DNA from: CAYYUA01 sp964542585
GTDB taxonomy: Bacteria > Bacteroidota > Bacteroidia > CAILMK01 > CAYYUA01
Assembly (NCBI GenBank): GCA_964542585.1
Contig: CAZIUI010000001.1
Location: 62,001-126,000 of the forward strand
Reading direction: 5' to 3'
Length of the DNA: 64,000 bases
This document shows, one piece after another, positions 25,837-35,143 of the stretch; positions within the stretch are counted from its first letter, which is position 1; the number at the start of each line of letters is the position of its first letter. The notes beneath the pieces were generated by a model that was given only the letters and a program-made list of their open reading frames with translations, did no database searches and was not told the DNA's origin. Made by a program: the position numbers and the translations under genes.

Positions 25837-25856
25837 CACCAAATAAGAAATCCCTA

Positions 25857-27761
25857 ATGGATCGCAACCAGCTAACAGGACTCATTTTAGTAGGAATTCT
25901 ATTCCTTGCTTATGTTTTCTATTTCTCTCCAACACCTGAGAAGCAAAAAAGGAACAATGATAAACAAACTAATGAACAAATAGATACAAGCTCCCGCCCT
26001 CAAGCTCAAAAACAAGAAGATACTCCTGCTAATCAGCCACAGCTTGACCAACCGGAACAAAAATCCACACAAGTCTCAAATGGCGAAAATTTAAGGGATT
26101 CTGTTAATTATCCGGCGCCTTTTGATAAGGCTGCAAAAGGGGACAACAAAACCGTAACCCTTGAGAATGAGGTGCTTAAACTGAAGCTCTCTGCACAGGG
26201 TGGAAACATTGCTTATGCTGAGCTCAAGGAATATGAAGCATACAACGGTGATCCGCTTGTTCTAATAGACTCCGCGAATGAGCAATTAGGATACCGTTTT
26301 TTCTACCAAAACCAAAAGATCAACACGAACAACCTTTTCTTCAAGCCTTCCACCACACAGAATGTAAGTGTTACCGGCAATGATTCCGCTACTGTGACCA
26401 TGCGGATGAAATTGGGCGATGACCGGTACATGGAGCAAAAGTATACCTTAAAAGGGGATGGTTACATGGTTGATTACGATATCAACCTTTATGGCTTTAA
26501 TAAGATTATTCCCCGAAATGTCCGATACCTGAACCTCAACTGGCAAGCTAGGCTTCAACAACAAGAAGAGAGTAGATCTAGGGAAAGGAACCGCTCTGGG
26601 TTAATATTCAAATTCGCCAGCGGAGAGGTGGATTGGATAAGTGAACGCGGAAGCGGTACTCGGGACTTATCAAGTGGCTTAAAGTGGGTATCTTTTAAGC
26701 AACAGTTTTTCAGCCAAACGCTTATTGCGGATGAAGCTTTTAACAGGGCAGTGTTAGAGTCTCAACAAAAAGAGGGCTTATCCTTCCTCGAAGAAGACCG
26801 TGCATCACTGACTATTCCCTTCAACCATAATAACCTGGAGCATTTTGGGATGCAATTCTACATCGGGCCTAACCATTACCATACCCTTGCTGATAAAAAT
26901 CTCCAGTTAGAAGAACAGTTATCTTTAGGTTGGGGACCTATAAGTTGGATCAACAAAGGTGTTATTATTCCAGCCTTTAACATCCTGGATAATTTCATTG
27001 GGAGTTATGGGATTATTATCATCATCCTTACGGTTCTGATCAAAATTGCCCTTTCCCCTCTGACCTACAAGTCCTTCATGTCACAGGCCAAAATGCGGGC
27101 GTTGAAACCAGAGCTTGACGAGCTGAAAGAGAAACATGGCAATGACATGCAGAAAATGCAAATGGAGCAGATGAAACTCTACCGGAAGGCCGGTATCAAC
27201 CCCATGGGAGGGTGTCTTCCTATGTTGCTCCAGCTCCCTTTTCTGGTGGCCATGTTTCATTTCTACCCTTCCTCAATTGAACTCCGGCAGGAGTCATTCC
27301 TCTGGGCGGAAGACCTTTCTACCTACGATTCCATATTCACGTTTCCTGGAAATTTTGCTATACCTTTTTATGGAGACCACGTGAGCTTATTTACCCTCTT
27401 AATGGCTGGGTCCACCATGCTTTACTCTTGGTATAACCAAAAAATGACCCCAACCAGCAATGATCAAATGGGGCAACAAATGAAGATCATGACTTATATC
27501 ATGCCATTCTTCATTCTATTCATTTTTAATGGTTATTCGGCAGGCCTTAGCTGTTACTATTTCTTTTATAACATCTTCTCTTTCCTTCAAACTTACCTTT
27601 TCAAGCAACTTGTGGATGATGATAAAGTTCGCTCCAAGATAGAGGCTAATAAGAAAAAGCCCGCTAAAAAATCAAGCTTCCAGCAGCGCCTCGAGGATAT
27701 GGCTAAGCAGCAGCAAAATAAGCAGCAAGGGCCACAAACGCCTAAAAAGCAGAAGAAATAA
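25857..27761 (+). CDS. yidC: Membrane protein insertase YidC
   Basis: This 634-residue Gram-negative YidC inserts membrane proteins with or without SecYEG. An N-terminal anchor (about 5-23) is followed by a low-complexity linker rich in Q, N and K, a periplasmic beta domain (about 95-350) and the conserved five-helix core. The core has SPLTYKSFMSQAKMRALKPE, the cytoplasmic hairpin with KMQMEQMKLYRKAGINPMGG, and GLSCYYFFYNIFSFLQTY. The tail is lysine- and glutamine-rich. It heads a tight run: cca follows after 6 bases, then a sulfotransferase and an LPG-synthase-like gene. Confidence 0.97.
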   Translation: MDRNQLTGLILVGILFLAYVFYFSPTPEKQKRNNDKQTNEQIDTSSRPQAQKQEDTPANQPQLDQPEQKSTQVSNGENLRDSVNYPAPFDKAAKGDNKTVTLENEVLKLKLSAQGGNIAYAELKEYEAYNGDPLVLIDSANEQLGYRFFYQNQKINTNNLFFKPSTTQNVSVTGNDSATVTMRMKLGDDRYMEQKYTLKGDGYMVDYDINLYGFNKIIPRNVRYLNLNWQARLQQQEESRSRERNRSGLIFKFASGEVDWISERGSGTRDLSSGLKWVSFKQQFFSQTLIADEAFNRAVLESQQKEGLSFLEEDRASLTIPFNHNNLEHFGMQFYIGPNHYHTLADKNLQLEEQLSLGWGPISWINKGVIIPAFNILDNFIGSYGIIIIILTVLIKIALSPLTYKSFMSQAKMRALKPELDELKEKHGNDMQKMQMEQMKLYRKAGINPMGGCLPMLLQLPFLVAMFHFYPSSIELRQESFLWAEDLSTYDSIFTFPGNFAIPFYGDHVSLFTLLMAGSTMLYSWYNQKMTPTSNDQMGQQMKIMTYIMPFFILFIFNGYSAGLSCYYFFYNIFSFLQTYLFKQLVDDDKVRSKIEANKKKPAKKSSFQQRLEDMAKQQQNKQQGPQTPKKQKK

Positions 27762-27767
27762 CCAGCT

Positions 27768-29219
27768 TTGGTCCCAAAAACCCTATCTGCCATCGAAGTA
27801 TCTATCAATAAAGAGGCGATCAACCAAGCATTGGGGATGTCAATCATCCAAAGAGTGACTGAGGTGGCTGATAAAAAGCAGCAGCCCGCGTACCTTGTAG
27901 GCGGTTATGTTAGAGATCTCTTATTATCCCGTTCTAGTAAAGATATTGATGTTGTTACCATTGGGGATGGGATCGCATTTGCGAACGAAGTGGCCGAGCA
28001 TTTGGGATCAGATGCTCAGCTGACGGTTTTTAAAAATTTTATGACGGCCAATATCAAGTATAAAAACCTTGAGCTGGAAATTGTAGGAGCCAGGAAGGAG
28101 TCATACAACCAAAATTCACGGAAACCTGAGGTTCAATCTGGAACGCTAGAAGATGACCTCAAACGTAGGGATCTAACGATTAATGCCCTTGCCATTGGCC
28201 TCCATAGTGGTGAAAACGGTCAAGTTAAAGACCTTTTTAATGGAATTGAGGACCTGCAGGAGGGCGTTGTTCGCACACCCTTGGACCCTTACAGGACTTT
28301 TAAAGATGATCCGCTAAGGATGGTGCGGACCATTCGTTTTGCGACACAGCTCAATTTTAACATCCAGCCTGAAACCTTCCAGGCTATTGGCGCCAATTGT
28401 GAAAGGCTAAGTATCATATCGCAGGAGCGGATAACCGATGAGCTTCAAAAAATTATGCAGGCTCAGTTGCCCTCTACTGGTTTCAAACAATTGCAGGAAA
28501 CAGGGGTGCTTGAGTTGATTTTCCCGGAATTATCAGCTTTGCAAGGCGTAGAGACCATTGACGATAAATCTCATAAAGACAACTTTTATCACACCCTTAA
28601 AGTCCTGGATAATGTAGCAGCGGTGAGTGATAACCTGTGGTTGAGGTGGGCAGCCCTGCTGCATGACATTGCAAAGCCGCCAACAAAGCGTTTTGATCCG
28701 GATCATGGATGGACTTTTCACGGCCACGAGGTAGTGGGCGCTAAAATGGTTCCGAAAATTTTTAAGAAGCTGCGGCTGCCGCTAAACGATAAAATGCGGT
28801 ACGTTAGAAAATTGGTACGGTTACATTTGCGGCCTATTGCCCTTACTGATAATGTTAGCGACTCAGCCATTAGACGGCTCAATTATGACGCTGGGGATGA
28901 TATTGATGATCTCTTAAAGCTGTGTAAAGCAGATATTACCTCTAAAAATCAACGAAAGGTCAATCGTTTTCTTCGCCGTTTTGATGAAGTCTGGGAAAAG
29001 ATTCAGCAAGTAGAGGAAAAAGACTGGATCCGGAATTTTCAGCCTCCTATTAAAGGGGAGGAGATTATGAAAACATTTCAATTAGGCCCTTGCAGAGAAG
29101 TGGGACTAATCAAGGATGCCATTAAAGAAGCTATCCTTAACGGGGAGATTGATAACAATTACCAGGAGGCCCGGGAATACATGTTCAAAAAAGCGCGCGA
29201 GTTCAATTTGTATACCTGA
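27768..29219 (+). CDS. cca: CCA-adding enzyme / poly(A) polymerase family nucleotidyltransferase with HD domain
   Basis: This 483-residue class II tRNA nucleotidyltransferase-family protein has the head motif LVGGYVRDLLL followed by DIDVV (metal-binding acidic pair), then RRDLTINAL and the neck region DDPLRMVRTIRFATQL. A C-terminal HD domain carries LLHDIAKPPT. It would add or repair the CCA end of tRNA; the tRNA-Leu gene here lacks an encoded CCA. The frame starts with TTG at 27768, and the next ATG (27837) still leaves the head domain intact, so the true start is uncertain. It is 6 bases after yidC. Confidence 0.92.
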   Translation: MVPKTLSAIEVSINKEAINQALGMSIIQRVTEVADKKQQPAYLVGGYVRDLLLSRSSKDIDVVTIGDGIAFANEVAEHLGSDAQLTVFKNFMTANIKYKNLELEIVGARKESYNQNSRKPEVQSGTLEDDLKRRDLTINALAIGLHSGENGQVKDLFNGIEDLQEGVVRTPLDPYRTFKDDPLRMVRTIRFATQLNFNIQPETFQAIGANCERLSIISQERITDELQKIMQAQLPSTGFKQLQETGVLELIFPELSALQGVETIDDKSHKDNFYHTLKVLDNVAAVSDNLWLRWAALLHDIAKPPTKRFDPDHGWTFHGHEVVGAKMVPKIFKKLRLPLNDKMRYVRKLVRLHLRPIALTDNVSDSAIRRLNYDAGDDIDDLLKLCKADITSKNQRKVNRFLRRFDEVWEKIQQVEEKDWIRNFQPPIKGEEIMKTFQLGPCREVGLIKDAIKEAILNGEIDNNYQEAREYMFKKAREFNLYT

Positions 29220-29230
29220 AGGGAAAGCTA

Positions 29231-30223
29231 ATGGCTAACCTGCTTTTCATCCTGGGCAGGGGGCGTTCTGGTACAACCCTCCTCAGTAAGATTTTAAACG
29301 CCCACAGTGATATTGCTGTAGCTCCAGAGGGATTTTTTGCCTACAGTCTAAAGGCAAAGTATCAAAATGCAAGCTGGGATGCCCGGACGATACAAGCTTT
29401 TCTCAGGGATCTAAAGCTGGAAAACCGCATAAAAACCTGGGACCTGAATTTTGAAAAGCTGGAAAGCAGCCTCAAGCAATTGGCACATCCCACTTATCCC
29501 AAGGTTTGCAAGGCGGTTTATGAACAATATGCCGAAAGAATAGGAAAACCTAACCCTGAATGGGTGGTTGATAAGAATCCGCACTACGCACTTTTTCCAA
29601 ATGCCATCCTGCAAGCCTTTCCTCAAAGCCGTGCGCTTTTTATCTGTCGGGATTACCGGGATAATATTCTCTCCTATAAGCAAGTACCCTTTGATACCAG
29701 TAAAACGAATGCCTTAGCATACCGCTGGTATTACAGTAATAAGCACCTGTTAGCCTCTAGTGACAAGCACCCAACACGAGGTAAATGGATAAGTTATGAG
29801 GCGCTAACAGCAGAGCCTCAGGAACAGGTCACGGACATCTGCGAATTTCTGGGAGTGCCTTTTCAGGATCAAATGATGAGGTTTTATGAATCCGAAGACC
29901 CGAATTTTTACGGCCAATCTTATTATTGGTTCGCTGAAACAAAAAATCCCCTTCATACTGGTCATCAGAAGAAATGGCACCAAAAAATGGGAGTTGATGA
30001 CACATTAGTAGCAGATGCCATGTGCCAGCCCTTTGCCCGTCAGCTAGGTTATTTACCCACTAAAATGAAGCGGCAAAGTTTTAAAATACAACTTCAAGTA
30101 TTGATAGGCACCTTTAGCGGTTATCTTCGCATTGTAGCTGAAAGGCTACTATTTACATATTGTCCCCTTAATTTGCGAACATTTGTAATTAACCAATACC
30201 GATCCTCGACAGGCCGAACATAG
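29231..30223 (+). CDS. PAPS-dependent sulfotransferase
   Basis: This 330-residue protein has the 5'-phosphosulfate loop LGRGRSGTTLLSKIL at its N-terminus (about 7-21) and the 3'-phosphate-binding segment ALFICRDYRDNILSYKQ (about 135-151), the two hallmarks of the sulfotransferase superfamily. It should transfer sulfate from PAPS to an alcohol or amine on an unknown acceptor. It lies 11 bases after cca and 4 bases before an LPG-synthase-like membrane protein, so the acceptor may be a lipid or surface glycan. Confidence 0.88.
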   Translation: MANLLFILGRGRSGTTLLSKILNAHSDIAVAPEGFFAYSLKAKYQNASWDARTIQAFLRDLKLENRIKTWDLNFEKLESSLKQLAHPTYPKVCKAVYEQYAERIGKPNPEWVVDKNPHYALFPNAILQAFPQSRALFICRDYRDNILSYKQVPFDTSKTNALAYRWYYSNKHLLASSDKHPTRGKWISYEALTAEPQEQVTDICEFLGVPFQDQMMRFYESEDPNFYGQSYYWFAETKNPLHTGHQKKWHQKMGVDDTLVADAMCQPFARQLGYLPTKMKRQSFKIQLQVLIGTFSGYLRIVAERLLFTYCPLNLRTFVINQYRSSTGRT

Positions 30224-30227
30224 CATT

Positions 30228-31211
30228 ATGAAAATTCAATGGCAACAGGTACAAAATGCCCTAAAAATTCTGGTAAGCTTATCGCTTATCACCTACTTGT
30301 TGTACAATGTAGACTATGACCAATTTGTACGAATCATTCAGCAAGGGGATCCCAAGTATTTTGGATTTGGATTGCTGGTTTTGATGGCAGGCTTCTTTAT
30401 GCAAGCTTACCGCCTGCATATTCTTATCCGGTCACTCACAAGTGGTCTGCTTCATTCTTTAAAGATCTTTTTCCTTGGCTTTTTCTTTAATAACCTGTTG
30501 CCAAGCAGCATTGGCGGGGATGCCGTTCGGATGTATTACTTGAAACGTTCCGGGAACAGTACTTGGGAAACCCCTTTCTCCATGTTATTCTTTCACAGGC
30601 TCATAGGTTTTTTGGTGCTTTTAACCGGCGGAGTGGTTTACAGCTTTTTCAGTTTCGATAAGGTCAAAACCCTTCTGGCTGATCAGTTAAACCTTGATTT
30701 TTCTGCATCTTACTTTAAGGTATTCATTACTTTAGGAATTTTAGCTGCCTTATTGATCCTTGGGTATTTCTTTCGGCGGAAGTTAAAGGACTTTATTCGT
30801 AATTGTCAATGGGCTTTTAATAACCTAAGCGTTTACGAATATATCTCTGTTACCGGTTTAGCAGGGGCTTTCCATTTGTTTCGTATGATAGCTTTCTACC
30901 TTTTCCTAATCTTTTTTGACCAATCAATTGTATTTCTGGACTTGATTTTTGTCCTTTTTGCCACGGCAATGATTGCCCTTATTCCTATAAGTCTTGGCGG
31001 GCTGGGTGTAGTAGAGGGGACCATAGCAGCCTTGCTAGGCATATACGGGGTAATAGATTCAGCTGCTATTGGTATAGCATTACTCAATAGGGGATTTCTG
31101 CTAATGATCTCGATTACAGGCGGATTGTTCTACATGTTAGGGAATGTCAATCCGACTCAATCAGATCCGGGGGAAACTAAAACTGAAACAGCTGAAAGCC
31201 AGCTCAAGTAA
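30228..31211 (+). CDS. LPG-synthase-type (UPF0104) integral membrane protein
   Basis: This 327-residue polytopic protein of the lysylphosphatidylglycerol synthase transmembrane family has about eight helices. It includes the family segments GFFFNNLLPSSIGGDAVRMYYL (near residues 84-105) and ALIPISLGGLGVVEGTIAALL (near 243-263). The soluble aminoacyl-transferase domain of MprF is absent, so it is the membrane half only, as in many glycolipid-associated relatives. It is translationally close to the sulfotransferase gene and they may act on the same lipid. Confidence 0.85.
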   Translation: MKIQWQQVQNALKILVSLSLITYLLYNVDYDQFVRIIQQGDPKYFGFGLLVLMAGFFMQAYRLHILIRSLTSGLLHSLKIFFLGFFFNNLLPSSIGGDAVRMYYLKRSGNSTWETPFSMLFFHRLIGFLVLLTGGVVYSFFSFDKVKTLLADQLNLDFSASYFKVFITLGILAALLILGYFFRRKLKDFIRNCQWAFNNLSVYEYISVTGLAGAFHLFRMIAFYLFLIFFDQSIVFLDLIFVLFATAMIALIPISLGGLGVVEGTIAALLGIYGVIDSAAIGIALLNRGFLLMISITGGLFYMLGNVNPTQSDPGETKTETAESQLK

Positions 31212-31238
31212 AACTTAATTTCTGTACCTGTTACCTTA

Positions 31239-33035
31239 CTAAGATTCTGGCAGAAAATCGGGCCTGTTACGCTGATGAGCGATGCGGAAAGCACAGTTGA
31301 CCAATCCCATATGGCTGTATGCTTGTGGGAAATTACCCCACTGACTACCATCTTTCGCGTCTACATCCTCACTTAGGAGCCCCAGGTGGTTACTATAGCT
31401 GTACAAGGTATCAAAAGTCCGTTCTGCATCTGCAATCCGTCCTACACAGGCCAAAGCATCCACGTACCAAAAAGCACATACAAGGAACGTACTTTCGGGC
31501 TCACCAAAGTCATCAGCATGCTTATAGCGGTAAAAAAGCCCATCATCGGTCATGAGCTCTTCCTCTAATTTAGAGAGGTGGTTTTTGGCTTTTTCACTGC
31601 TGGGATCCAAGTATTTCATGGTGATCAACTGCAATAGGCTTGCATCCAGGTTATTGCTATCAATCGCCTGACGATAAACTTGTGCTTCGGGATCATAGCA
31701 AGCTTCAATTAATGCTTCTGCTCGGTTTACAAGGCGTTCAGCTTGTTCCTTGATAGCGTTCTCCTTGCAGGATTTAGCAATTTTCAAAGCGGCTTTGCTC
31801 CCCGCCCAATGGAAGAGGGAAGAATAGCAATGGATTTGGTTGGTCTCTCTGAATTCCCACAACCCGGCATCTGGCTGCTCTATTTTTTCATCAATTTTAT
31901 CAAGCATTTGCTTGGTTAGCTTCAAGGCCTGATCATCGTCCTTTTCAGCAAATCGGTGATCGGTAAAAAGGGGTAGTAGTGAGATCAAAACTTGCCCATA
32001 AACGTCATTCTGAACGTGTGTATAGGCTGCATTGCCCCGGCGAACCGGTTGGTTACCCATATAACCCTTGAGGTTAAGTTTCTCCTCGGGTAATTTATCA
32101 ATATCTCCTACCAAGCTGTAAACGGGCCGAAGATCGGCACTGCCGTCTTTATTAAGAAGATTTTCTATGTAAAAGGCATATTTCTGGAGTTCATAAAAAT
32201 GGCCGATGTTGTTCAAAGCCATTAACGTGTAGAAAGAATCCCTGAGCCAGCAATAGCGGTAATCCCAATTACGACCTTGCCCGGGATATTCCGGTAAACT
32301 GCTGGTGCTTGCCGCTATTATAGCACCCGTATCTTCAAACTGGTGAAGCTTTAACGCAAGGATAGACCGGATAACATTGGGCTGGCGAAAATTCGCAATA
32401 GCCGCCTCGTGAACAAAATTTTGCCAGTGCTCTTTTGTATTTCGCAGGAAATCTTCCGTTGTGGATTCCAAAGGAGCTTCTAACGGAATACCCCAGCTAA
32501 GGCAAAGATAGTTTGTCCGGTTCAGGTATATAGGGCGTTTAGAAAGGATGTAGCTTAACGGTAAGCCGGTGGTTAACCGAACGGGTTTTTTTAGTCCAAG
32601 GAAACGAACATGGTTACTACCGATGTAGGACTCAGGTTTCAAATTGCCATAGTCGCCAACCGGCTCGCAGCAAACCACTATACGGGGATTCCCGGAAAGG
32701 GGCTCTACTTTACGCATTAACATTAGAGGACGAAAATGCCGCTCATATTGGTAAAATCGAGGGGCAAAATCGGTTACGCGAAAGCTGCCATCCGGAGTCT
32801 GAAACTCCGTGCAAAGGATATTGGTGTTGGTAAGGTAATACTGGTGAGAAGTAAAATCCTGGTTACTAGGTTTAACGTAAAAATGCCCTCCGTGCTCTTC
32901 ATCCAGCTGATTTCCAAAAATGAAACTGCTGTCAAATTTGGGCCAGCACATCCAGTTAATATTACTTTCATCGTTAATGTGGGCTATATAGGCGCAATTG
33001 CCAATGATACCCTGCTGATATTTATGAACTGCCAT
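31239..33035 (-). CDS. Glycoside hydrolase family 15 (glucoamylase/trehalase-like)
   Basis: The 598-residue protein has a beta-sandwich N-terminal domain (about 1-220) and an alpha/alpha barrel. The family motif GRNWDYRYCWLRDSFYTLMAL begins the barrel, and ESTFLVCAFWYVDALA carries the second catalytic region. Members hydrolyse alpha-glucosidic bonds in starch, trehalose or related glucans. No signal peptide is seen, so action on an internal glucan such as glycogen or trehalose is likely. I start at ATG 33035 (MAVHKYQQGIIGN); ATG 33044 and TTG 33056 are alternatives. It follows a GT2 gene on the same strand. Confidence 0.9.
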   Translation of the reverse strand: MAVHKYQQGIIGNCAYIAHINDESNINWMCWPKFDSSFIFGNQLDEEHGGHFYVKPSNQDFTSHQYYLTNTNILCTEFQTPDGSFRVTDFAPRFYQYERHFRPLMLMRKVEPLSGNPRIVVCCEPVGDYGNLKPESYIGSNHVRFLGLKKPVRLTTGLPLSYILSKRPIYLNRTNYLCLSWGIPLEAPLESTTEDFLRNTKEHWQNFVHEAAIANFRQPNVIRSILALKLHQFEDTGAIIAASTSSLPEYPGQGRNWDYRYCWLRDSFYTLMALNNIGHFYELQKYAFYIENLLNKDGSADLRPVYSLVGDIDKLPEEKLNLKGYMGNQPVRRGNAAYTHVQNDVYGQVLISLLPLFTDHRFAEKDDDQALKLTKQMLDKIDEKIEQPDAGLWEFRETNQIHCYSSLFHWAGSKAALKIAKSCKENAIKEQAERLVNRAEALIEACYDPEAQVYRQAIDSNNLDASLLQLITMKYLDPSSEKAKNHLSKLEEELMTDDGLFYRYKHADDFGEPESTFLVCAFWYVDALACVGRIADAERTFDTLYSYSNHLGLLSEDVDAKDGSQWGNFPQAYSHMGLVNCAFRIAHQRNRPDFLPES

Positions 33036-33097
33036 AGACAGCATTTTAGGCTTCAAAGCTAATGAAAACGGGAAAGGTGAAAAGTTTTAATAACCGG

Positions 33098-34378
33098 TCA
33101 AAATGGTACGAATCCATTAGGCTTATTGGTTGGCTTTCTATCGTGATAACGCCAATGTAAAAGCATATTTTGCGGATTATCAGGAGCGGGTTTTTCATAT
33201 CCCAGAGCGGTGTAAAGCCATTGGGAAGCCTGGAGTATGGGAATATTGGGATGGTAGTAATCCCGGGCATGATGTAAGAACTGCAACAGTTTAAAAGCGT
33301 CAAACCAATGAAAAAAACGTTTGAGAAAATTGCCCCTAGAATGAGCGTAATGAAGACTCTCCTGTAAGTAATATTCCCAGTTTTTCTTTCCTAAGAAAGT
33401 GCCCATACTTAAAGGCAATATTAGTTCATGAAGACTTTTTTGGTCGTATAAATACGGTAACTGACCCATAAACATTTTAATGTCCGTATAGCTCCTGGGA
33501 TGAAATACCGGTAATGCTTCTAGAGACTCAGCCGTGTAATCAGATACAGCCTGCCCCGTTCCAAAGGGTACCCGGAGTGATTGCCTGGGAGATGGATAAA
33601 CCGTTGTAGCATTGATCTCAGTGAAGCCTCCTTGGTAAATAAGCTTTTCTAGGAAGTAGAAATCTTCCCCGGCTTTTTGTTTATTCATCCCCCCAACTTT
33701 TTGATAAACATCACAAGTCACCGCCATGGTGGAACCAATAGTATGATAAGCGTAAGGAAAACCAGCCCAATACAAGGCATTCTTGTAATACCTAAGGTAT
33801 AGTTCAAAATCGGTAATAGCCTTTTGATAGGGCGTATCCAATGGATGTTCAAAAGCTACCCCAGCCCCGGTGGCGTGAGGATTATCCTGAAAGTGCTGTT
33901 CAATAGCCGGCAAATAATTGGGTGCAATTAGGCAATCAGCATCCAGACAAGCGATAATACCCTTTGCATTGCTGATTTGGAAAAACCGGTAAACCGCCTC
34001 ATCCATTCCTACTTTCCGGGCGGTTCCCACTCCTGCCAATTTTGGCTTAAGGTCCCCAAACCATAAAGGAATAAATCGAATTTTTTCCTCGTTGTTAGCT
34101 TTTGCCCATTGCTTAAGGAACTCAAAAGTTGAGGCGTTGTACTGCTTCACCTCATCAGGGGCGTTTGATGCATGATTGACAATTATTAAAACTTCTACCG
34201 GACCATAAGCCCTCTGAGCGTCCTTGAGGGCTTGAAGTGTACGCAGGATATGAGGCTCGTTAAGGCATGGTATTACGACAATTAAATTTGTATCTTTTTC
34301 GGGACGTTCCTTAGTCTGCTGGGGGTAGCGTGTAAATGCTTTTAAATAACGGTCTTTAAAACCAGTCTGGGTCACCAA
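33098..34378 (-). CDS. Family 2 glycosyltransferase
   Basis: The 426-residue soluble GT-A protein has nucleotide-sugar binding strand NLIVVIPCLNEPHILRTL at about 27-44 and the metal-binding IIACLDADCLIAPNYL (DxD) at about 146-160. VGGMNKQKAGEDFYFLEKL supplies the acceptor-side ED motif. There are no membrane spans. The first possible start is TTG at 34378, with GTG at 34375; no ATG fits, and the codon lies inside an inverted repeat. The downstream GH15 gene suggests glucan or glucoside metabolism, but donor and acceptor are unknown. Confidence 0.85.
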   Translation of the reverse strand: MVTQTGFKDRYLKAFTRYPQQTKERPEKDTNLIVVIPCLNEPHILRTLQALKDAQRAYGPVEVLIIVNHASNAPDEVKQYNASTFEFLKQWAKANNEEKIRFIPLWFGDLKPKLAGVGTARKVGMDEAVYRFFQISNAKGIIACLDADCLIAPNYLPAIEQHFQDNPHATGAGVAFEHPLDTPYQKAITDFELYLRYYKNALYWAGFPYAYHTIGSTMAVTCDVYQKVGGMNKQKAGEDFYFLEKLIYQGGFTEINATTVYPSPRQSLRVPFGTGQAVSDYTAESLEALPVFHPRSYTDIKMFMGQLPYLYDQKSLHELILPLSMGTFLGKKNWEYYLQESLHYAHSRGNFLKRFFHWFDAFKLLQFLHHARDYYHPNIPILQASQWLYTALGYEKPAPDNPQNMLLHWRYHDRKPTNKPNGFVPF

Positions 34379-34400
34379 AATGGGGTATCATTTTGGTGAC
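34371..34400. promoter_or_regulatory. 11-bp inverted repeat over the GT2 start codon
   Basis: GTCACCAAAAT and ATTTTGGTGAC are perfect 11-bp arms with an 8-base centre. The left arm contains the putative TTG/GTG start of the GT2 gene, so the hairpin would form in its mRNA at the start codon. It could equally be an operator between this gene and the divergent nicotinamidase gene. Confidence 0.45.
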
Positions 34401-34456
34401 AAAGTTAGCAGCCCGAAACCTTAACCCGTTCACTTAACTTAGAAAAAGAAAAAATC

Positions 34457-35143
34457 ATGGATTTAAAGTCAGTTCCAATGCTGGATCAGCTCACCTTACA
34501 GCGTGGTGATGCTTTGCTAGTGGTCGATATTCAACACGATTTTTTGAGTGGTGGTGCATTAGCTACTCAAAATGGTGAGTCCATCATTCCCGGGGTCAAT
34601 CGAATGATAAAGAAAGCGAAAGAAGCCGGCTTACCCATTGTACTTACCCAGGATTGGCATCCCGAAGATCACCTTTCATTTGCCAGTCAGCATCCCGGTA
34701 AGCAGCCTTTTGATGCCTACGAGGCTGTAGGTTTAGGTCCGGTTTTGTGGCCAGACCACTGCGTCCAGGGTAGCTATGGCAGTGAGTTCTCAGAAAATTT
34801 AAATACCCAAGATGCTAATGCCGTTATCCGAAAAGGTTACAATCGGAGCATCGATAGCTACTCAGGCTTCCTGGAGAATGATCATCGCACTGAAACGGGT
34901 CTAGCGGGCTATTTAAAAGATAAAGGGGTCAAGCGGACGCTAATCGGTGGATTGGCTTACGATTATTGTGTATACTTCACGGCAAGTGATGGGGCCATGA
35001 AGGGATTTGAGGTAGTCATATTTCCGGATCTAACCCAGCCAGTTGGGGCTCCGGAGGGCAGCGTTGATCGCGCATCCCAGGATCTCAAGGAAAAAGGTGT
35101 AAAGTTCATACCCTCAGCGCAGGTGGAGCCATCAGCTGGATAA
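34457..35143 (+). CDS. pncA: Nicotinamidase
   Basis: This 228-residue PncA converts nicotinamide to nicotinate for NAD salvage. The catalytic triad is visible as Asp24 (VVDIQHDF), Lys126 (VIRKGYN) and Cys171 (YDYCVYFTA), and the metal site as Asp66, His68 and His72 in QDWHPEDHLSF. The cis-peptide segment GGLAYDYC is also conserved. The protein is cytoplasmic and of normal length. Its end overlaps the convergent ABC ATPase gene by 12 bases. Confidence 0.95.
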   Translation: MDLKSVPMLDQLTLQRGDALLVVDIQHDFLSGGALATQNGESIIPGVNRMIKKAKEAGLPIVLTQDWHPEDHLSFASQHPGKQPFDAYEAVGLGPVLWPDHCVQGSYGSEFSENLNTQDANAVIRKGYNRSIDSYSGFLENDHRTETGLAGYLKDKGVKRTLIGGLAYDYCVYFTASDGAMKGFEVVIFPDLTQPVGAPEGSVDRASQDLKEKGVKFIPSAQVEPSAG

